Shown piece after piece: positions 36,192 through 45,684 of a DNA stretch of 64,000 nt. How positions within the stretch are numbered: position 1 is the stretch's first letter; each line of letters begins with the position of its first letter. The stretch is taken from the NCBI GenBank assembly GCA_038529265.1, contig JBCBDX010000003.1:62001-126000 (forward strand). Reading direction: 5' to 3'. Source of the DNA: JBCBDX01 sp038529265 (GTDB taxonomy: Bacteria > Pseudomonadota > Alphaproteobacteria > Rhizobiales > Rhizobiaceae). A program made the position numbers and the translations under genes. The notes under the pieces are model-generated. The model was not told the DNA's origin. It was given only the letters and a program-made list of their open reading frames with translations, and made no database searches.

Positions 36192-37406
36192 ATGATCAAA
36201 TTTCTGCTTATATCGATTGCAACTACCACTTTGGCGTTCGGCATGCAGTTAGCTGCGCTCCTGCCATCGCAGGCCGACGCTGGTTTTCAAAACTGGATCC
36301 GTGATTTTCGTGCAACTGCCGTCCGCAATGGCGTTCCACGCTCCATTTATGATCGTGCCTTTGCCAATGTGCGCACGCCAGATCCGGAGGTCTTGCGCAA
36401 GGCGCGCTTTCAGCCCGAGTTCAAGGATGAAGCGTGGCAATATATCGATAGCCGCGTTAACGAGCGCACCATTGGCACAGGTCGCGAAATGCTGCGCAAG
36501 CATAAGCGTCTACTTGACCGGATCGAACGTGACATGGGTGTTAGCCGTAACATCCTGCTCGCTATTTGGTCTATGGAATCCAGCTATGGCGAAGCGCTGA
36601 AACAGGAGAGCCGACTGCACTATGTGCCGCGTGCGCTTGCAACGCTGGCTTACGCAGATCGCCGTCGCGCAAAGTTTGCTAGGGGACAGTTGATCGAAGC
36701 TTTAAAGATTGTTGCTCGAGGTGATGTATCTTTGCAAGGCCTAACCGGCTCTTGGGCTGGTGCCATGGGTCATACTCAATTTATTCCAACAAGTTACACA
36801 GCTTGGGCGACCGACGGAGATGGCGATGGTCGCAAGGACATTTGGAACTCAGTTCCAGATGCACTCTACACTGCAGCAAACCTGCTTCGAGACAATGGTT
36901 GGCGAAGCGGGCAGACGTGGGGCTACGAAGTCATTTTGCCGCAGGGACGCAAGTTTCCGGGTGGGAAAATGTCGCTGGCCGAGTGGGAACGCATCGGTGT
37001 GCGCCGGGCCAATGGCAAAGCGTTTCCGCGCCCGTCACAACGCGCTGAGTTGAAGGTACTGCAAGGTCGCCAAGGGCCAGCTTTTTTGATGGCCGATAAT
37101 TTCTTCGTTCTCAAACGCTATAACAATGCGGATAAGTACGCACTTGGCGTTGGATTGCTCGCAGACCAAATTGGCGGGTTTCCGCCGCCGACGCGCGATT
37201 GGACCCGTCCGTTTACGCGATTGACGATTGCACAGAGCGAAGAGTTGCAGGCGAGGCTGGCGCGCAAAGGTTTCTATGAAGGCGAAGTTGATGGGAAGAT
37301 TGGCCCTGTTTCTCGCTCTGCGATCAAGGCTTTTCAGGCAAGTGCCGGTTTGCCGCAGGATGGATTTGCATCGATGGAAGTGCTAGAGGTGCTAAGAAGG
37401 CGGTAA
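36192..37406 (+). CDS. Lytic murein transglycosylase, MltB family, with peptidoglycan-binding domain
   Basis: Exported enzyme of 404 residues cleaving glycan strands with formation of 1,6-anhydroMurNAc. Signal peptide ends near residue 27 (QADA). The catalytic Glu is in LLAIWSMESSYGEAL, and GLTGSWAGAMGHTQFIPTSY is the MltB signature. A C-terminal PG_binding_1 domain (ELQARLARKGFYEGEVDGKI...AIKAFQASAGL) completes it. It precedes the DUF459 gene by 36 bases, likely one transcript. Confidence 0.9.
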   Translation: MIKFLLISIATTTLAFGMQLAALLPSQADAGFQNWIRDFRATAVRNGVPRSIYDRAFANVRTPDPEVLRKARFQPEFKDEAWQYIDSRVNERTIGTGREMLRKHKRLLDRIERDMGVSRNILLAIWSMESSYGEALKQESRLHYVPRALATLAYADRRRAKFARGQLIEALKIVARGDVSLQGLTGSWAGAMGHTQFIPTSYTAWATDGDGDGRKDIWNSVPDALYTAANLLRDNGWRSGQTWGYEVILPQGRKFPGGKMSLAEWERIGVRRANGKAFPRPSQRAELKVLQGRQGPAFLMADNFFVLKRYNNADKYALGVGLLADQIGGFPPPTRDWTRPFTRLTIAQSEELQARLARKGFYEGEVDGKIGPVSRSAIKAFQASAGLPQDGFASMEVLEVLRRR

Positions 37407-37442
37407 TCAAAATGGCCGCCACTGTGTGGGCTTTAGTGAATT

Positions 37443-38651
37443 ATGCGCGCTTTGGGAAAGTCTTTTTTCGTTGCACTGTTGGCGATTGTTTTTATCGGCG
37501 TGGAAGTAGCGACACCGATATCTTTTTTGCCTGAAAGCGGTGTTGCCTTCGCGCAGGAGAAGCGCGAGCGCAAAAAGGGTTTTTTTGAGCTCTTATTCCA
37601 GCGCAATAACCAACCCAGAGCGTCCACACCTGCACCTAGTGCACAACCTAGACGAACTGCTCCCGCGGTTCGGCGATCCGCAGCTCCGGCAGCGCCTCAG
37701 CCAGTGGTCTCAGCGGTTGAGAAATCGGAAAATGCGCGACGCGTTCTCATTGTCGGCGACTTTGTAGCTGACGGCATGGCAAAAGGGTTGGAAGAAGCTT
37801 TTGCTGACGTTCAGAACGTCGTCATCGTTCGCCAAGCAAGTGGTTCATCCGGTTTCGTTCGCAGCGATTTCTACAATTGGCCGCAAGAGATTTCTGCTAT
37901 CATCGATGAGGTCAATCCTGACATCGTTGTGATGCAGATTGGCTCAAATGACCGGCAAGCCATGCGTGTCGGTGGCCGCAGCCAACAGGTCTTGTCTGAC
38001 GCATGGAAAGGCGAATATATCGCCCGCGTTGAAGCCTTCGCCAAAGCGGTGCGCGAGCGTAATCGCGTGCTAGTCTGGGTCGGTGCACCGCCATTCAAGT
38101 TCCGCTCCATGTCAGCTGACATGCTGGCATTTAATGAGATCTACCGCGCTGCCGTAGAGGAAGTGAATGGATATTTCGTCGACATCTGGGACGGGTTTGT
38201 CGATGAGAACGGCAATTTTGTACTCACTGGCGACGACATTAAGGGTCAGAAAGTTCGGTTGCGCGTTAGCGACGGGATCAACTTCACCAAACCGGGTCGA
38301 CGAAAGATGGCTTTTTATGCCGAGCGCCAGCTACGGGTTTTGCTTGGTGATGCCAGTGCGCCGCTTTTGACGTCTCTGGCAAACGATCAATTACCCATGA
38401 TCTTGCTGCCACCGCTGCAGACGGAGGCGGAGCTTGTGCGCACCAATCCGATCAGCTTTGCCGATGTGGAACTAGATGGCGGTGCAACGCTTCTTGGCGA
38501 TGTGGAACAAGTGGCCGCAACGCGCAATCCGCTGGCAGGCAAATCATTTCGGCTAAGGCTGATTGAGGACGGTTTGCCACCACCCTCGCGAGATGGTCGC
38601 ATCGGTGATTTTCGTTGGCAGGTTGAAGAAGAAAGCGACACGGCTGGCTGA
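37443..38651 (+). CDS. DUF459 SGNH-like protein with altered active site
   Basis: Exported protein of 402 residues with an N-terminal hydrophobic segment, a Pro/Ala-rich linker (residues 60-90) and an SGNH-hydrolase-like domain. The block I motif that normally reads GDS is GDF here (105-107, Phe107), block III is QIGSNDRQ, and the DGxH block is DGINF (Asn280 in place of His). So the canonical Ser and His are both absent, suggesting a non-hydrolytic role. SSGFVRSDFYNWP is the DUF459 signature. It follows a lytic transglycosylase gene, suggesting an envelope job. Confidence 0.8.
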   Translation: MRALGKSFFVALLAIVFIGVEVATPISFLPESGVAFAQEKRERKKGFFELLFQRNNQPRASTPAPSAQPRRTAPAVRRSAAPAAPQPVVSAVEKSENARRVLIVGDFVADGMAKGLEEAFADVQNVVIVRQASGSSGFVRSDFYNWPQEISAIIDEVNPDIVVMQIGSNDRQAMRVGGRSQQVLSDAWKGEYIARVEAFAKAVRERNRVLVWVGAPPFKFRSMSADMLAFNEIYRAAVEEVNGYFVDIWDGFVDENGNFVLTGDDIKGQKVRLRVSDGINFTKPGRRKMAFYAERQLRVLLGDASAPLLTSLANDQLPMILLPPLQTEAELVRTNPISFADVELDGGATLLGDVEQVAATRNPLAGKSFRLRLIEDGLPPPSRDGRIGDFRWQVEEESDTAG

Positions 38652-38661
38652 TACCATTGGA

Positions 38662-38955
38662 TCAGTGCTTATCGCCCGCCTCGAACGCGGCTTTCTGATC
38701 GGCAGTAGCTTCTGTCTGGAACTTTTCTCTCCATTCGACATATGGCATGCCGTAGATGATTTCGCGAGCTTCATCTTTGCCCATGTCGATGTCACGCTCC
38801 TGAGCTGCTTCTGCATACCAACGTGAGAGGCAGTTACGGCAGAAGCCTGCAAGGTTCATCATATCGATATTCTGCACATCTGTACGCTGGCGCAGATGGT
38901 CAACCAAAGCGCGAAAAGCTGCTGCTTCCAGTTCAATTTGTGACTTTTCTTCCAT
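38662..38955 (-). CDS. DUF1244 domain protein
   Basis: Conserved alphaproteobacterial protein of 97 residues. The motif MMNLAGFCRNCLSRWYAEAAQERDIDMGKDEAREIIYGMPYVEW is the DUF1244 signature, with two Cys (CRNC) that could bind a metal. ATG 38955 has GGAGA upstream and gives the family length; an earlier start at 39030 is not needed. Its function is unknown. Confidence 0.85.
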   Translation of the reverse strand: MEEKSQIELEAAAFRALVDHLRQRTDVQNIDMMNLAGFCRNCLSRWYAEAAQERDIDMGKDEAREIIYGMPYVEWREKFQTEATADQKAAFEAGDKH

Positions 38956-39104
38956 CACGTGTCTCCATTTGCGCAAGATTCGGTGCGAAACATATGCAAG
39001 GGCATCGGCTGGCGTCTGATACCATTGCATAAATCGATTTGACGACTATACGGAAAGGTTAGTGCCGCCAATAAGTTGGGTAGGGCAAATTGTGCCGATC
39101 TGAA

Positions 39105-39629
39105 ATGATTGTGAAGTCTAAACCGCGCGCGCCCGTAAATTGGGCCATGCAGGTATTGCTGTTTGGCTCCGTCGTTTTTTCCGCTCTATCTATGACAACA
39201 AAAGAGGCGCATGCCGATTTCAGGGTCTGCAATGCAACGCAACAGCTGGTCGGTGTAGCGATCGGCTATCGCGCGCGTGCGGGCTGGGTCACTGAAGGAT
39301 GGTGGCATGTAGAGCCATCGAAGTGTTCGACGCTGATCGAGGGTGCTTTGGCATCACGGTATTATTATGTGTACGCCGAAGATGCTTTGCGCGGCGGTCG
39401 ATGGGAAGGTCCGATCCGCATGTGCGTTGCCGAGCGTGAATTTAAAATCACCGGCGTCAATGATTGTTTGGCACGTGGCTTTCAAGCGGCAGGCTTTCGT
39501 GAGTATGACACAGGAACCCAGCAGAGTTGGATGGTACAGCTTGTCGATCAAGCTGACTCGACATCGGGCACCGCTGTCATCGAACCGCTAGAACAAGAAA
39601 CCGCACCTACTCCCGAGGCCACTCAGTGA
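39105..39629 (+). CDS. DUF1036 exported protein
   Basis: Protein of about 174 residues with a hydrophobic N-terminus cleaved probably after HA (THEAHA-like TKEAHA). The DUF1036 features are ADFRVCNATQQLVGVAIGYR, GWVTEGWWHVEP and YYYVYAED, then conserved Cys pairs. The stop overlaps the pyruvate kinase GTG start (GTGA), so both are co-translated; this tandem of DUF1036 and pyk is, as I recall, found in other rhizobia. An upstream TTG at 39090 is an alternative start. Confidence 0.8.
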   Translation: MIVKSKPRAPVNWAMQVLLFGSVVFSALSMTTKEAHADFRVCNATQQLVGVAIGYRARAGWVTEGWWHVEPSKCSTLIEGALASRYYYVYAEDALRGGRWEGPIRMCVAEREFKITGVNDCLARGFQAAGFREYDTGTQQSWMVQLVDQADSTSGTAVIEPLEQETAPTPEATQ

Positions 39630-41062
39630 AACGTTCAAGAAAAATCAAAGTTCTCGCAACCCTGGGTCCAGCATCCAGTTCAGAAGAGAAAATCGAAGCG
39701 CTGTGGAAAGCGGGTGCGGATGTTTTCCGCATTAATATGAGCCATGCCAGCCATGATCTGATGCGAGAGCTGGTCGCTACAATCAGGCGCGTTGAACACC
39801 GGGTTGGTCGACCCATCGGTATTCTGGCGGATTTGCAAGGCCCCAAACTACGTGTTGGCAAATTCGCAGATACTAAAGTTGAGCTCAAACCTGGTGACAG
39901 CTTTACACTGGATGATGATACCGCTGAAGGTGATGCAACGCGTGTCCACCTGCCACATCCTGAGATATTGCAGTCGGTGAAGCCGGGCCATCGCCTTCTC
40001 ATTGATGATGGTCGCCTGACACTCTTGGCTGAAGAGTGTGATGGTAAGTCTATTAAAACCCGTGTTGTTTCCGGGACCAAAATCTCTGACAAGAAAGGCG
40101 TAAGCCTGCCCGATACTGATTTGCCGGTCGGCGCATTGACTGAGAAAGATCGGGCCGATCTGGATGAAGTTCTCAAAGAGCCCGTTGATTGGGTGGCTCT
40201 CTCCTTTGTTCAACGCCCGGAAGATCTCTCTGAGGTTCGCAAACTATCGCGCGGCCGCGTGGCGCTGCTGTCGAAGATAGAGAAGCCTCAGGCCGTTGAT
40301 CGGATTGATGAGATCATCGAACTGTCCGACGCCGTTATGGTGGCACGCGGTGACTTGGGTGTTGAACTGCCGTTGGAAGCGGTTCCCGGCATTCAAAAGC
40401 AGTTGACACGTAAGGCACGCCGGGCAGGCAAGCCGGTCGTTGTGGCAACCCAAATGCTTGAATCCATGATTTCTGCGCCGGTACCAACTCGTGCTGAAGT
40501 GTCCGATGTGGCAACGGCGGTTTTCGAAGGTGCCGATGCCATTATGCTTTCTGCCGAGTCAGCTGCTGGTGATTATCCGGTAGAGGCAGTCTCCACCATG
40601 TCGCGTATCGCAGAAAAAGTTGAGCGTGATCCGACCTATGGCGGCATTATCAATGCTCAGCGCTCCGAGCCCGAACAGACCGGCGCTGATGCGATTTCGG
40701 CTGCTGCCCGCCAGATCGCGGAGACACTCAATTTGAGCGCTGTGCTTTGCTACACCTCATCAGGCACGACTGGGCTGCGGGCATCGCGTGAACGCCCGAG
40801 CGTCCCCATCATTGCGCTATCGCCTGTTGCTGCGACGGCGCGTCGACTATCGCTTGCATGGGGTTTGCACTGTGTCATCAGCGATGATGCAACCAGTGAA
40901 GATGATATGGTTGATCGCGCTTGTCGTGTTGCCTTTAGCGAAGATTTTGCCAAGCCGGGTGATCGGGTCATCATCACTGCTGGTGTTCCCTTTGGTATGC
41001 CCGGTGGCACGAACCTCCTTCGGATTGCCTATATTGGGTCGGACGGCCTTTCAGGCATTTGA
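39626..41062 (+). CDS. pyk: Pyruvate kinase
   Basis: Glycolytic enzyme transferring phosphate from phosphoenolpyruvate to ADP. Motifs KVLATLGPASS, FRINMSHASHD, ILADLQGPKLRVG, VALLSKIEKPQAV and VMVARGDLGVELPLEAV (active site), then PVVVATQMLESMI are intact. Length 478. GTG start at 39626 overlaps the DUF1036 stop. It converges with the alpha/beta hydrolase gene, seven bases apart. Confidence 0.95.
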   Translation: MKRSRKIKVLATLGPASSSEEKIEALWKAGADVFRINMSHASHDLMRELVATIRRVEHRVGRPIGILADLQGPKLRVGKFADTKVELKPGDSFTLDDDTAEGDATRVHLPHPEILQSVKPGHRLLIDDGRLTLLAEECDGKSIKTRVVSGTKISDKKGVSLPDTDLPVGALTEKDRADLDEVLKEPVDWVALSFVQRPEDLSEVRKLSRGRVALLSKIEKPQAVDRIDEIIELSDAVMVARGDLGVELPLEAVPGIQKQLTRKARRAGKPVVVATQMLESMISAPVPTRAEVSDVATAVFEGADAIMLSAESAAGDYPVEAVSTMSRIAEKVERDPTYGGIINAQRSEPEQTGADAISAAARQIAETLNLSAVLCYTSSGTTGLRASRERPSVPIIALSPVAATARRLSLAWGLHCVISDDATSEDDMVDRACRVAFSEDFAKPGDRVIITAGVPFGMPGGTNLLRIAYIGSDGLSGI

Positions 41063-41069
41063 CCCCGCT

Positions 41070-42155
41070 TTATTGCGCTTGCGCGTTGCCGAGGATTTCC
41101 TTGGCGATAACACCGTCGGGATCGATGCAATTCTCAATGGGCCCAAAAGCGTCGTTTTTTAACCGCTCTTGGGCAATTTGGCCCAAGGCCTGCAGGTCAT
41201 GATTTGCCGTGCCCGAGATGTTGTCGATTGCTGCAACAGTGATCTCTGGAACGACATGATCTGACTTATGCCCCAGATTTTCGATCCAGATGAGCTCTGA
41301 TTTATCAAGATCGCGTTCCAGACCTATCGAGTGAATGGAAGCCAACACAATGGTGTCTTTGTCGCCCGTGATGATCACGCTTGGAGACTTGATTTCACTA
41401 TAGCGTGGCGACGTCTCTACGACGTAATCATAAAGGTTGGCGACGTCTCTTGCATTGTCGCGGAAATGGGACGGCCGCAGCACGAGTTTTGCGCCCATGG
41501 TCTGCGCATAATCTGCCGTTGGAATGTTTGGTGCGAATACGCAAGCCGTCCCGCTCTCAATGCGGCCCAGCCCCGCGGGAAGCGCAACCGTTTCTGAAAA
41601 AAGCCAGCCTATGAGGGGAATTGCGGTAAAGTCATAGTACCAGTTTATACCGCCAGGCCATGGATGGCTGACGGGCGACAAGAACACCGTGCCGGTAGTT
41701 TTTTCTGGATGATTGAGTGCAAAGCTTGCAGTGATCGCACCGCCAAACGAATGGCCAATGATTATTGCACTTTTGATATTTAACTCCTCAAGCAGCGCTG
41801 CAATCGTGGACGCTTGGCCGTCTGGATAGGCATTTGATTTCGGACCGCGCGCTGAATAGCCGTGTCCCGGTCGGTCTAGAAAAATCAGCCTTGTTTTGTT
41901 GCGTAACAGTGGCTCGTAGATCATTCGCTGATCGTTGAGGTTACCACTGGCACCATGGAGAAAGACGACCGGTGGCGTATCAACTGGCTCGGTTGGGACG
42001 ATATCAACGTAGTGCAAACGCGTCTTGTTGACCGTCTTGAAATCACCGATGGGTGGATGCTGGCGTTCGATGCGCCAAACCTGAACGCGTGTAATCCCAG
42101 CGAGTATAAGCAAGCCGGCGAGCAGAAATAGGGCGGTGCCGTAGAGAAGGTTCAT
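41070..42155 (-). CDS. Membrane-anchored alpha/beta hydrolase
   Basis: Serine hydrolase of 361 residues with an N-terminal transmembrane anchor (LLYGTALFLLAGLLILAGIT). The fold is marked by VVFLHGASGNLNDQ (oxyanion hole), LIFLDRPGHGYSARG, nucleophile elbow IIIGHSFGGA, VIITGDKDTIV (acid) and IENLGHKSDH (His). Substrate unknown. The upstream TPR gene on the same strand ends 15 bases before this start. Confidence 0.8.
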   Translation of the reverse strand: MNLLYGTALFLLAGLLILAGITRVQVWRIERQHPPIGDFKTVNKTRLHYVDIVPTEPVDTPPVVFLHGASGNLNDQRMIYEPLLRNKTRLIFLDRPGHGYSARGPKSNAYPDGQASTIAALLEELNIKSAIIIGHSFGGAITASFALNHPEKTTGTVFLSPVSHPWPGGINWYYDFTAIPLIGWLFSETVALPAGLGRIESGTACVFAPNIPTADYAQTMGAKLVLRPSHFRDNARDVANLYDYVVETSPRYSEIKSPSVIITGDKDTIVLASIHSIGLERDLDKSELIWIENLGHKSDHVVPEITVAAIDNISGTANHDLQALGQIAQERLKNDAFGPIENCIDPDGVIAKEILGNAQAQ

Positions 42156-42170
42156 GAGCAGCTAGTTTTA

Positions 42171-42830
42171 TCAGGCCGGATCGTCTGCAAGTTCTTCGGA
42201 GAGGCGTTCGATTGCGCTCTGGGCGCTTTCCATGGCTGGATACAGCTCGGCAACCCTGGTCCAAGCATCGAGCGCAGCTGCCAAATTTCCATTGCGTTCC
42301 AATATGGCCGCCATACCTGACAGTGCGCCAAAGTGTCGGGGTTCGAGTTCGAGCACCCGCGCAATATCATTCATCGACTTCTTGAAATTTGCCATGTGGA
42401 AATGAAGTGTCGCTCTTCGGTTCCATCCCTCAGCATAGTTCGGGTCGCGCAAGACAACCTGATCCAAGAAGTCGAGAGCAACATTATACTGGTCTCGTTC
42501 TAAAGCCGTATTTGCCCACTCGACATAAAGATCAGTGGTTGCGCTACCAGATCGGCGCCATTCCGCCCAAATTCCGTCAGCAAGTGGCTTTGCGGCTCGG
42601 GGATTGCGTGTGCGCTTGAGTTCAGCAAAAAGCCGATCCAGCCGATCTTCCCCTTCGGCTTCATCGCGCGCTTGGGGTGTGGGGACATCGTCCGCAGGCG
42701 GAACAATTGCCTGCTCATCTGGCAAAATTGGCTCGGATTGAGGTTGATCGGGATCGATCAGCTGCGAATTGGCGGCGCCGACGCTCAAAGAGAGCGCAAA
42801 GGCCAGGGTTAAAGAAACACGTCGTTGCAT
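42171..42830 (-). CDS. Exported TPR protein
   Basis: Protein of 219 residues with a signal peptide (MQRRVSLTLAFALSLSVGAANS) and, after an acidic Pro-rich linker, three TPR-like repeats (EWANTALERDQYNVALDFLDQVV, GWNRRATLHFHMANFKKSMNDI, ALSGMAAILERNGNLAAALDAW). Probable periplasmic scaffold. It precedes the alpha/beta hydrolase on the same strand, so both may be co-expressed. Confidence 0.78.
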   Translation of the reverse strand: MQRRVSLTLAFALSLSVGAANSQLIDPDQPQSEPILPDEQAIVPPADDVPTPQARDEAEGEDRLDRLFAELKRTRNPRAAKPLADGIWAEWRRSGSATTDLYVEWANTALERDQYNVALDFLDQVVLRDPNYAEGWNRRATLHFHMANFKKSMNDIARVLELEPRHFGALSGMAAILERNGNLAAALDAWTRVAELYPAMESAQSAIERLSEELADDPA

Positions 42831-42906
42831 CCGCTCAACATAAGGGCGGCGAGCAAGGCGTCAAACTCAAATTGATGTGTTTAACGCAAGTTGAATGGCG
42901 TTAAGA

Positions 42907-43032
42907 CTAGCCCTGACGCGCTTTGAAGCGTGGGTTCTGCTTATTGATCACGTAAACGCGGCCTTTGCGGCGTACGACACGATTATTGCGATCACGTGAT
43001 TTTAGCGACTTGAGCGAGTTTTTAATTTTCAT
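42907..43032 (-). CDS. rpmJ: 50S ribosomal protein L36, zinc-free (YkgO) type
   Basis: Short gene of 41 codons. The protein begins [18 protein letters not shown] and continues [14 protein letters not shown], ending NPRFKARQG, which is the YkgO-like L36 without the four zinc-binding Cys/His of the C+ form. ATG at 43032, TAG at 42907. Confidence 0.95.
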   Translation of the reverse strand: MKIKNSLKSLKSRDRNNRVVRRKGRVYVINKQNPRFKARQG

Positions 43033-43054
43033 TGTTCTAACCCTGCCAGTTTCG

Positions 43055-43086
43055 GCAAAAATAAAACGCCCGACAAAGGGCGTTGG
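43055..43086 (-). terminator. Rho-independent terminator behind purK
   Basis: A 7-bp stem AACGCCC / GGGCGTT (43084-43078 and 43071-43065) with a TTTGTC loop; on the minus strand it is followed by TTATTTTT. It lies between purK and rpmJ, ending the pur transcript. Confidence 0.75.
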
Positions 43087-43153
43087 AAAACGTTGGCGCG
43101 AAATAGTGTGAAAATGGCGGCGATGTCAACCAAGACAGCCTAAACAACGAACA

Positions 43154-44242
43154 TTATAAGCCTGGTTTCCGCGTGATGCGCGTGAAATGTCCCATTTTGC
43201 GACCTGAACGTGCTTGTGCTTTCCCATAGTCGTGGAGCACGACGTCGCCATCTTCAGCCAGCGCCTGCAGCCTAGCAATACTGTCACCGATCAGATTTTC
43301 CATACTCGCATCGCTGTGGCGAACTGGTGTTGAGAGTGGCCAGCCCGTTATAGCGCGAATGTGCATTTCAAACTGGCTAATCGTGCACGCCGCTTCAGTC
43401 CAATGGCCGGAGTTATGGACACGCGGGGCAAATTCGTTGGCAATCAAGGAGCCGTTTGGCAGTACGAAGAATTCAAGCCCGAGTGTCCCAACATACACTA
43501 GAGCATCAGCGAGTTTCTTTGCATGCAACTTTGCATCTTCAATCGTGTCGCTGGCAATTCCAGACGGAACGGTTGATGTTTGTAGTATGCCGTCAACGTG
43601 TTTGTTTTGTGCAGGATCAAAGCATGTTGATTGACCATCGGCGTCACGCGTTATGATCACTGATATCTCAGCGGCAAACGGAACGAATGCTTCAAGAATT
43701 GCCGGTGCATTTGCGATCTCCTCCAGCGCCTTTTCAGGCGATGGATCGCCGGCTGTTCCCTTGAAGGCCACTTGCCCCTTGCCATCATAGCCAAAGCGAC
43801 GGGTCTTCAAAATGCCTTTGCCACCGAACTTATTGAGCGCTTCATCTAGTTGTTCTGCGCTCGTCACATCTTCAAAGGCTGCTGTTTTCAGTCCAGCATC
43901 GGTCAGGAACTGCTTTTCGATCAATCGATCTTGCGAGATCTCCAAAGCTCTTGGAGAGGGGGCAATCCGTGTGGTCTTTTCCAAAGTTCGGATTGCGTCC
44001 AAATCGACATTCTCAAACTCGAAAGTGACGATATCGCACCGCTGCAACTCTAATAGGGCTTCCACATCGTCATAGTCCGCTATGATGTGTTGATTACAGG
44101 CTTGAGCTGCCGGACAGTCTTTGCCAGGGTCGAGTACGATGGTTTTGTGGCCAAGGCGCGCCGCAGCAAGTGCGAGCATACGTCCCAATTGTCCGCCGCC
44201 GATGATGCCAATTGTTTGGAAGGGGCGTAGATCACCCATCAT
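43154..44242 (-). CDS. purK: N5-carboxyaminoimidazole ribonucleotide synthase
   Basis: ATP-grasp enzyme of purine synthesis making N5-CAIR from AIR, bicarbonate and [26 protein letters not shown] at the N-terminus, [19 protein letters not shown] and [18 protein letters not shown] are standard PurK motifs. ATG 44242 overlaps the purE stop by 11 bases; a more upstream ATG at 44281 would lie inside purE. Operon order here is DUF465-purE-purK. Confidence 0.92.
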   Translation of the reverse strand: MMGDLRPFQTIGIIGGGQLGRMLALAAARLGHKTIVLDPGKDCPAAQACNQHIIADYDDVEALLELQRCDIVTFEFENVDLDAIRTLEKTTRIAPSPRALEISQDRLIEKQFLTDAGLKTAAFEDVTSAEQLDEALNKFGGKGILKTRRFGYDGKGQVAFKGTAGDPSPEKALEEIANAPAILEAFVPFAAEISVIITRDADGQSTCFDPAQNKHVDGILQTSTVPSGIASDTIEDAKLHAKKLADALVYVGTLGLEFFVLPNGSLIANEFAPRVHNSGHWTEAACTISQFEMHIRAITGWPLSTPVRHSDASMENLIGDSIARLQALAEDGDVVLHDYGKAQARSGRKMGHFTRITRKPGL

Positions 44243-44735
44243 CTGCGGGCTTTTCTGCAATGCTTGCGCTATTGGCGGCACGCCAAGTATCTAGGCGATC
44301 TGCGATGCCATTATCGCCGATGGCCAGAATAGCAGCGGCCATGAGCCCTGCATTTTTTGCGCCTGCCTTGCCGATAGCTAGTGTGCCCACCGGTATGCCG
44401 CCTGGCATCTGCACGATAGACAGGAGAGAATCCTGCCCGGACAAAGCTTTGCTTTCCACTGGCACACCCAAAACCGGCAAAGGCGTCAGGGACGCGACCA
44501 TACCTGGCAGATGTGCCGCTCCCCCGGCACCTGCAATAATTACTTTAAACCCGGACTTTTTTGCCGCTTTGGCAAAGTCATACATGCGATCAGGCGTCCG
44601 GTGCGCGGAGACAATGCGCGCATCAAATCCGATTTCCAAGTCATCGAGAATATCTGCAGCGTGCTTCATGGTCGCCCAGTCGGACTGGCTGCCCATGACA
44701 ATGGCGATTGGAGTGTTTTTTTGCATTTTATTCAC
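44232..44735 (-). CDS. purE: N5-carboxyaminoimidazole ribonucleotide mutase
   Basis: Converts N5-CAIR to [26 protein letters not shown] at the N-terminus, [17 protein letters not shown], and [27 protein letters not shown] are the class I PurE signatures. The GTG at 44735 overlaps the DUF465 stop (GTGA); ATG 44726 is also possible. Confidence 0.94.
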   Translation of the reverse strand: MNKMQKNTPIAIVMGSQSDWATMKHAADILDDLEIGFDARIVSAHRTPDRMYDFAKAAKKSGFKVIIAGAGGAAHLPGMVASLTPLPVLGVPVESKALSGQDSLLSIVQMPGGIPVGTLAIGKAGAKNAGLMAAAILAIGDNGIADRLDTWRAANSASIAEKPADDG

Positions 44736-44935
44736 GCAATTATGTTCGGAAGGAACTGATTCTCCAGCCGCATCATTTCATCCTTAATCGCCAATTTCTT
44801 TTTTTTCATGCGCTGGATTTGCAAAGGCTGGCATCCGACTTGGGTCATCGCATCAATGGCGTCGCCCAAGTCATTGTGATCCTGTTTCAATTTTGCAAAG
44901 CGCAGTCGCAAATCAGCGTGGTCCTGCTCGGACAT
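44732..44935 (-). CDS. DUF465 (YdcH-like) small coiled-coil protein
   Basis: Protein of 67 residues, mostly charged helix. [18 protein letters not shown] and [21 protein letters not shown] match the DUF465/YdcH family, whose hallmark is LKKxKLxLKDE. Function unknown. It leads the pur operon, and its TGA overlaps the purE start. Confidence 0.85.
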   Translation of the reverse strand: MSEQDHADLRLRFAKLKQDHNDLGDAIDAMTQVGCQPLQIQRMKKKKLAIKDEMMRLENQFLPNIIA

Positions 44936-45088
44936 GTAAATTACTCAAAATGGATGTGAAAGATTGGAGTGGTCGCGGCGCCTATATCACAGATTTGCAG
45001 CTGTGGGAATTCGACTACAACTTGTTCGACACTTGTTGGGTGCAATGGCACCATATGATTGGGGAATGACAACATGGAAGGAACGCTT

Positions 45089-45280
45089 ATGTCGATTGAA
45101 GGACACCTCGACGCTCTTAAACGTAAGCACGGTGCTTTGGAAAGCCAGCTCAACGAAATGATGTCAAGACCGGTACCTGATCAAGCGACTATGAGTATGC
45201 TAAAGCGAGAAAAACTTCGACTTAAAGAAGAAATCATGAAACTTAGCGAAGCAACCCAGGCGGGAGAAACTCGACATTAG
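45089..45280 (+). CDS. DUF465 (YdcH-like) small coiled-coil protein, second copy
   Basis: Protein of 63 residues with HLDALKRKHGALESQLNEMM and MLKREKLRLKEEIMKLSE, the same DUF465 pattern as the divergent gene at 44732. ATG 45089 has AAGGA six bases upstream; an in-frame ATG at 45059 is less likely. The two copies are about 150 bases apart and read away from each other. Confidence 0.85.
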   Translation: MSIEGHLDALKRKHGALESQLNEMMSRPVPDQATMSMLKREKLRLKEEIMKLSEATQAGETRH

Positions 45281-45283
45281 GTT

Positions 45284-45550
45284 TTAGTTCTCTGACCAAA
45301 ATTGATCTAACCAAACATGAAGCCGGGTAAATCCGGCTTCTTCTATATGGTACATTCGTTTGGTGCCGAGTGCATTTACTCCAACTAGGCCGCTATCTAA
45401 CAAGACTTTTAAATGTTGTGAGACCGCTGGCCTGGACACAGGCAATCCTTTAGCCAGTTCCCCCACCGTTTTTGGCTCTCGCCTAAGTTCTTCTAATAGA
45501 TATCTTCGGTTAGCGTCGGCTATCGCAACAAAAAGGTCGGATTTACTCAT
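45284..45550 (-). CDS. ArsR-family winged-helix regulator
   Basis: Small regulator of 88 residues. The HTH is LAKGLPVSRPAVSQHLKVLLDSGLV, followed by the wing NALGTKRMYHIEE. There are no Cys, so no ArsR/SmtB-type metal site of the usual kind; it is nearer the SdpR/autorepressor group. ATG 45550 chosen: the frame runs longer but the domain begins MSKSDLFVAIADANRRYLL. No target is evident beside the ThiE-like gene that lies divergently. Confidence 0.82.
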   Translation of the reverse strand: MSKSDLFVAIADANRRYLLEELRREPKTVGELAKGLPVSRPAVSQHLKVLLDSGLVGVNALGTKRMYHIEEAGFTRLHVWLDQFWSEN

Positions 45551-45684
45551 GGTTATTATATTCCTGTTCGCCGATAATTTCACACTATACTTTGTACATT
45601 TTCTGACCGCAACTTTACCCAATTGTAGCGTGGACTGACGCCCATGGGTTGTAAGCGCAGCCAAGCATGTGACAAGACTGCCGC

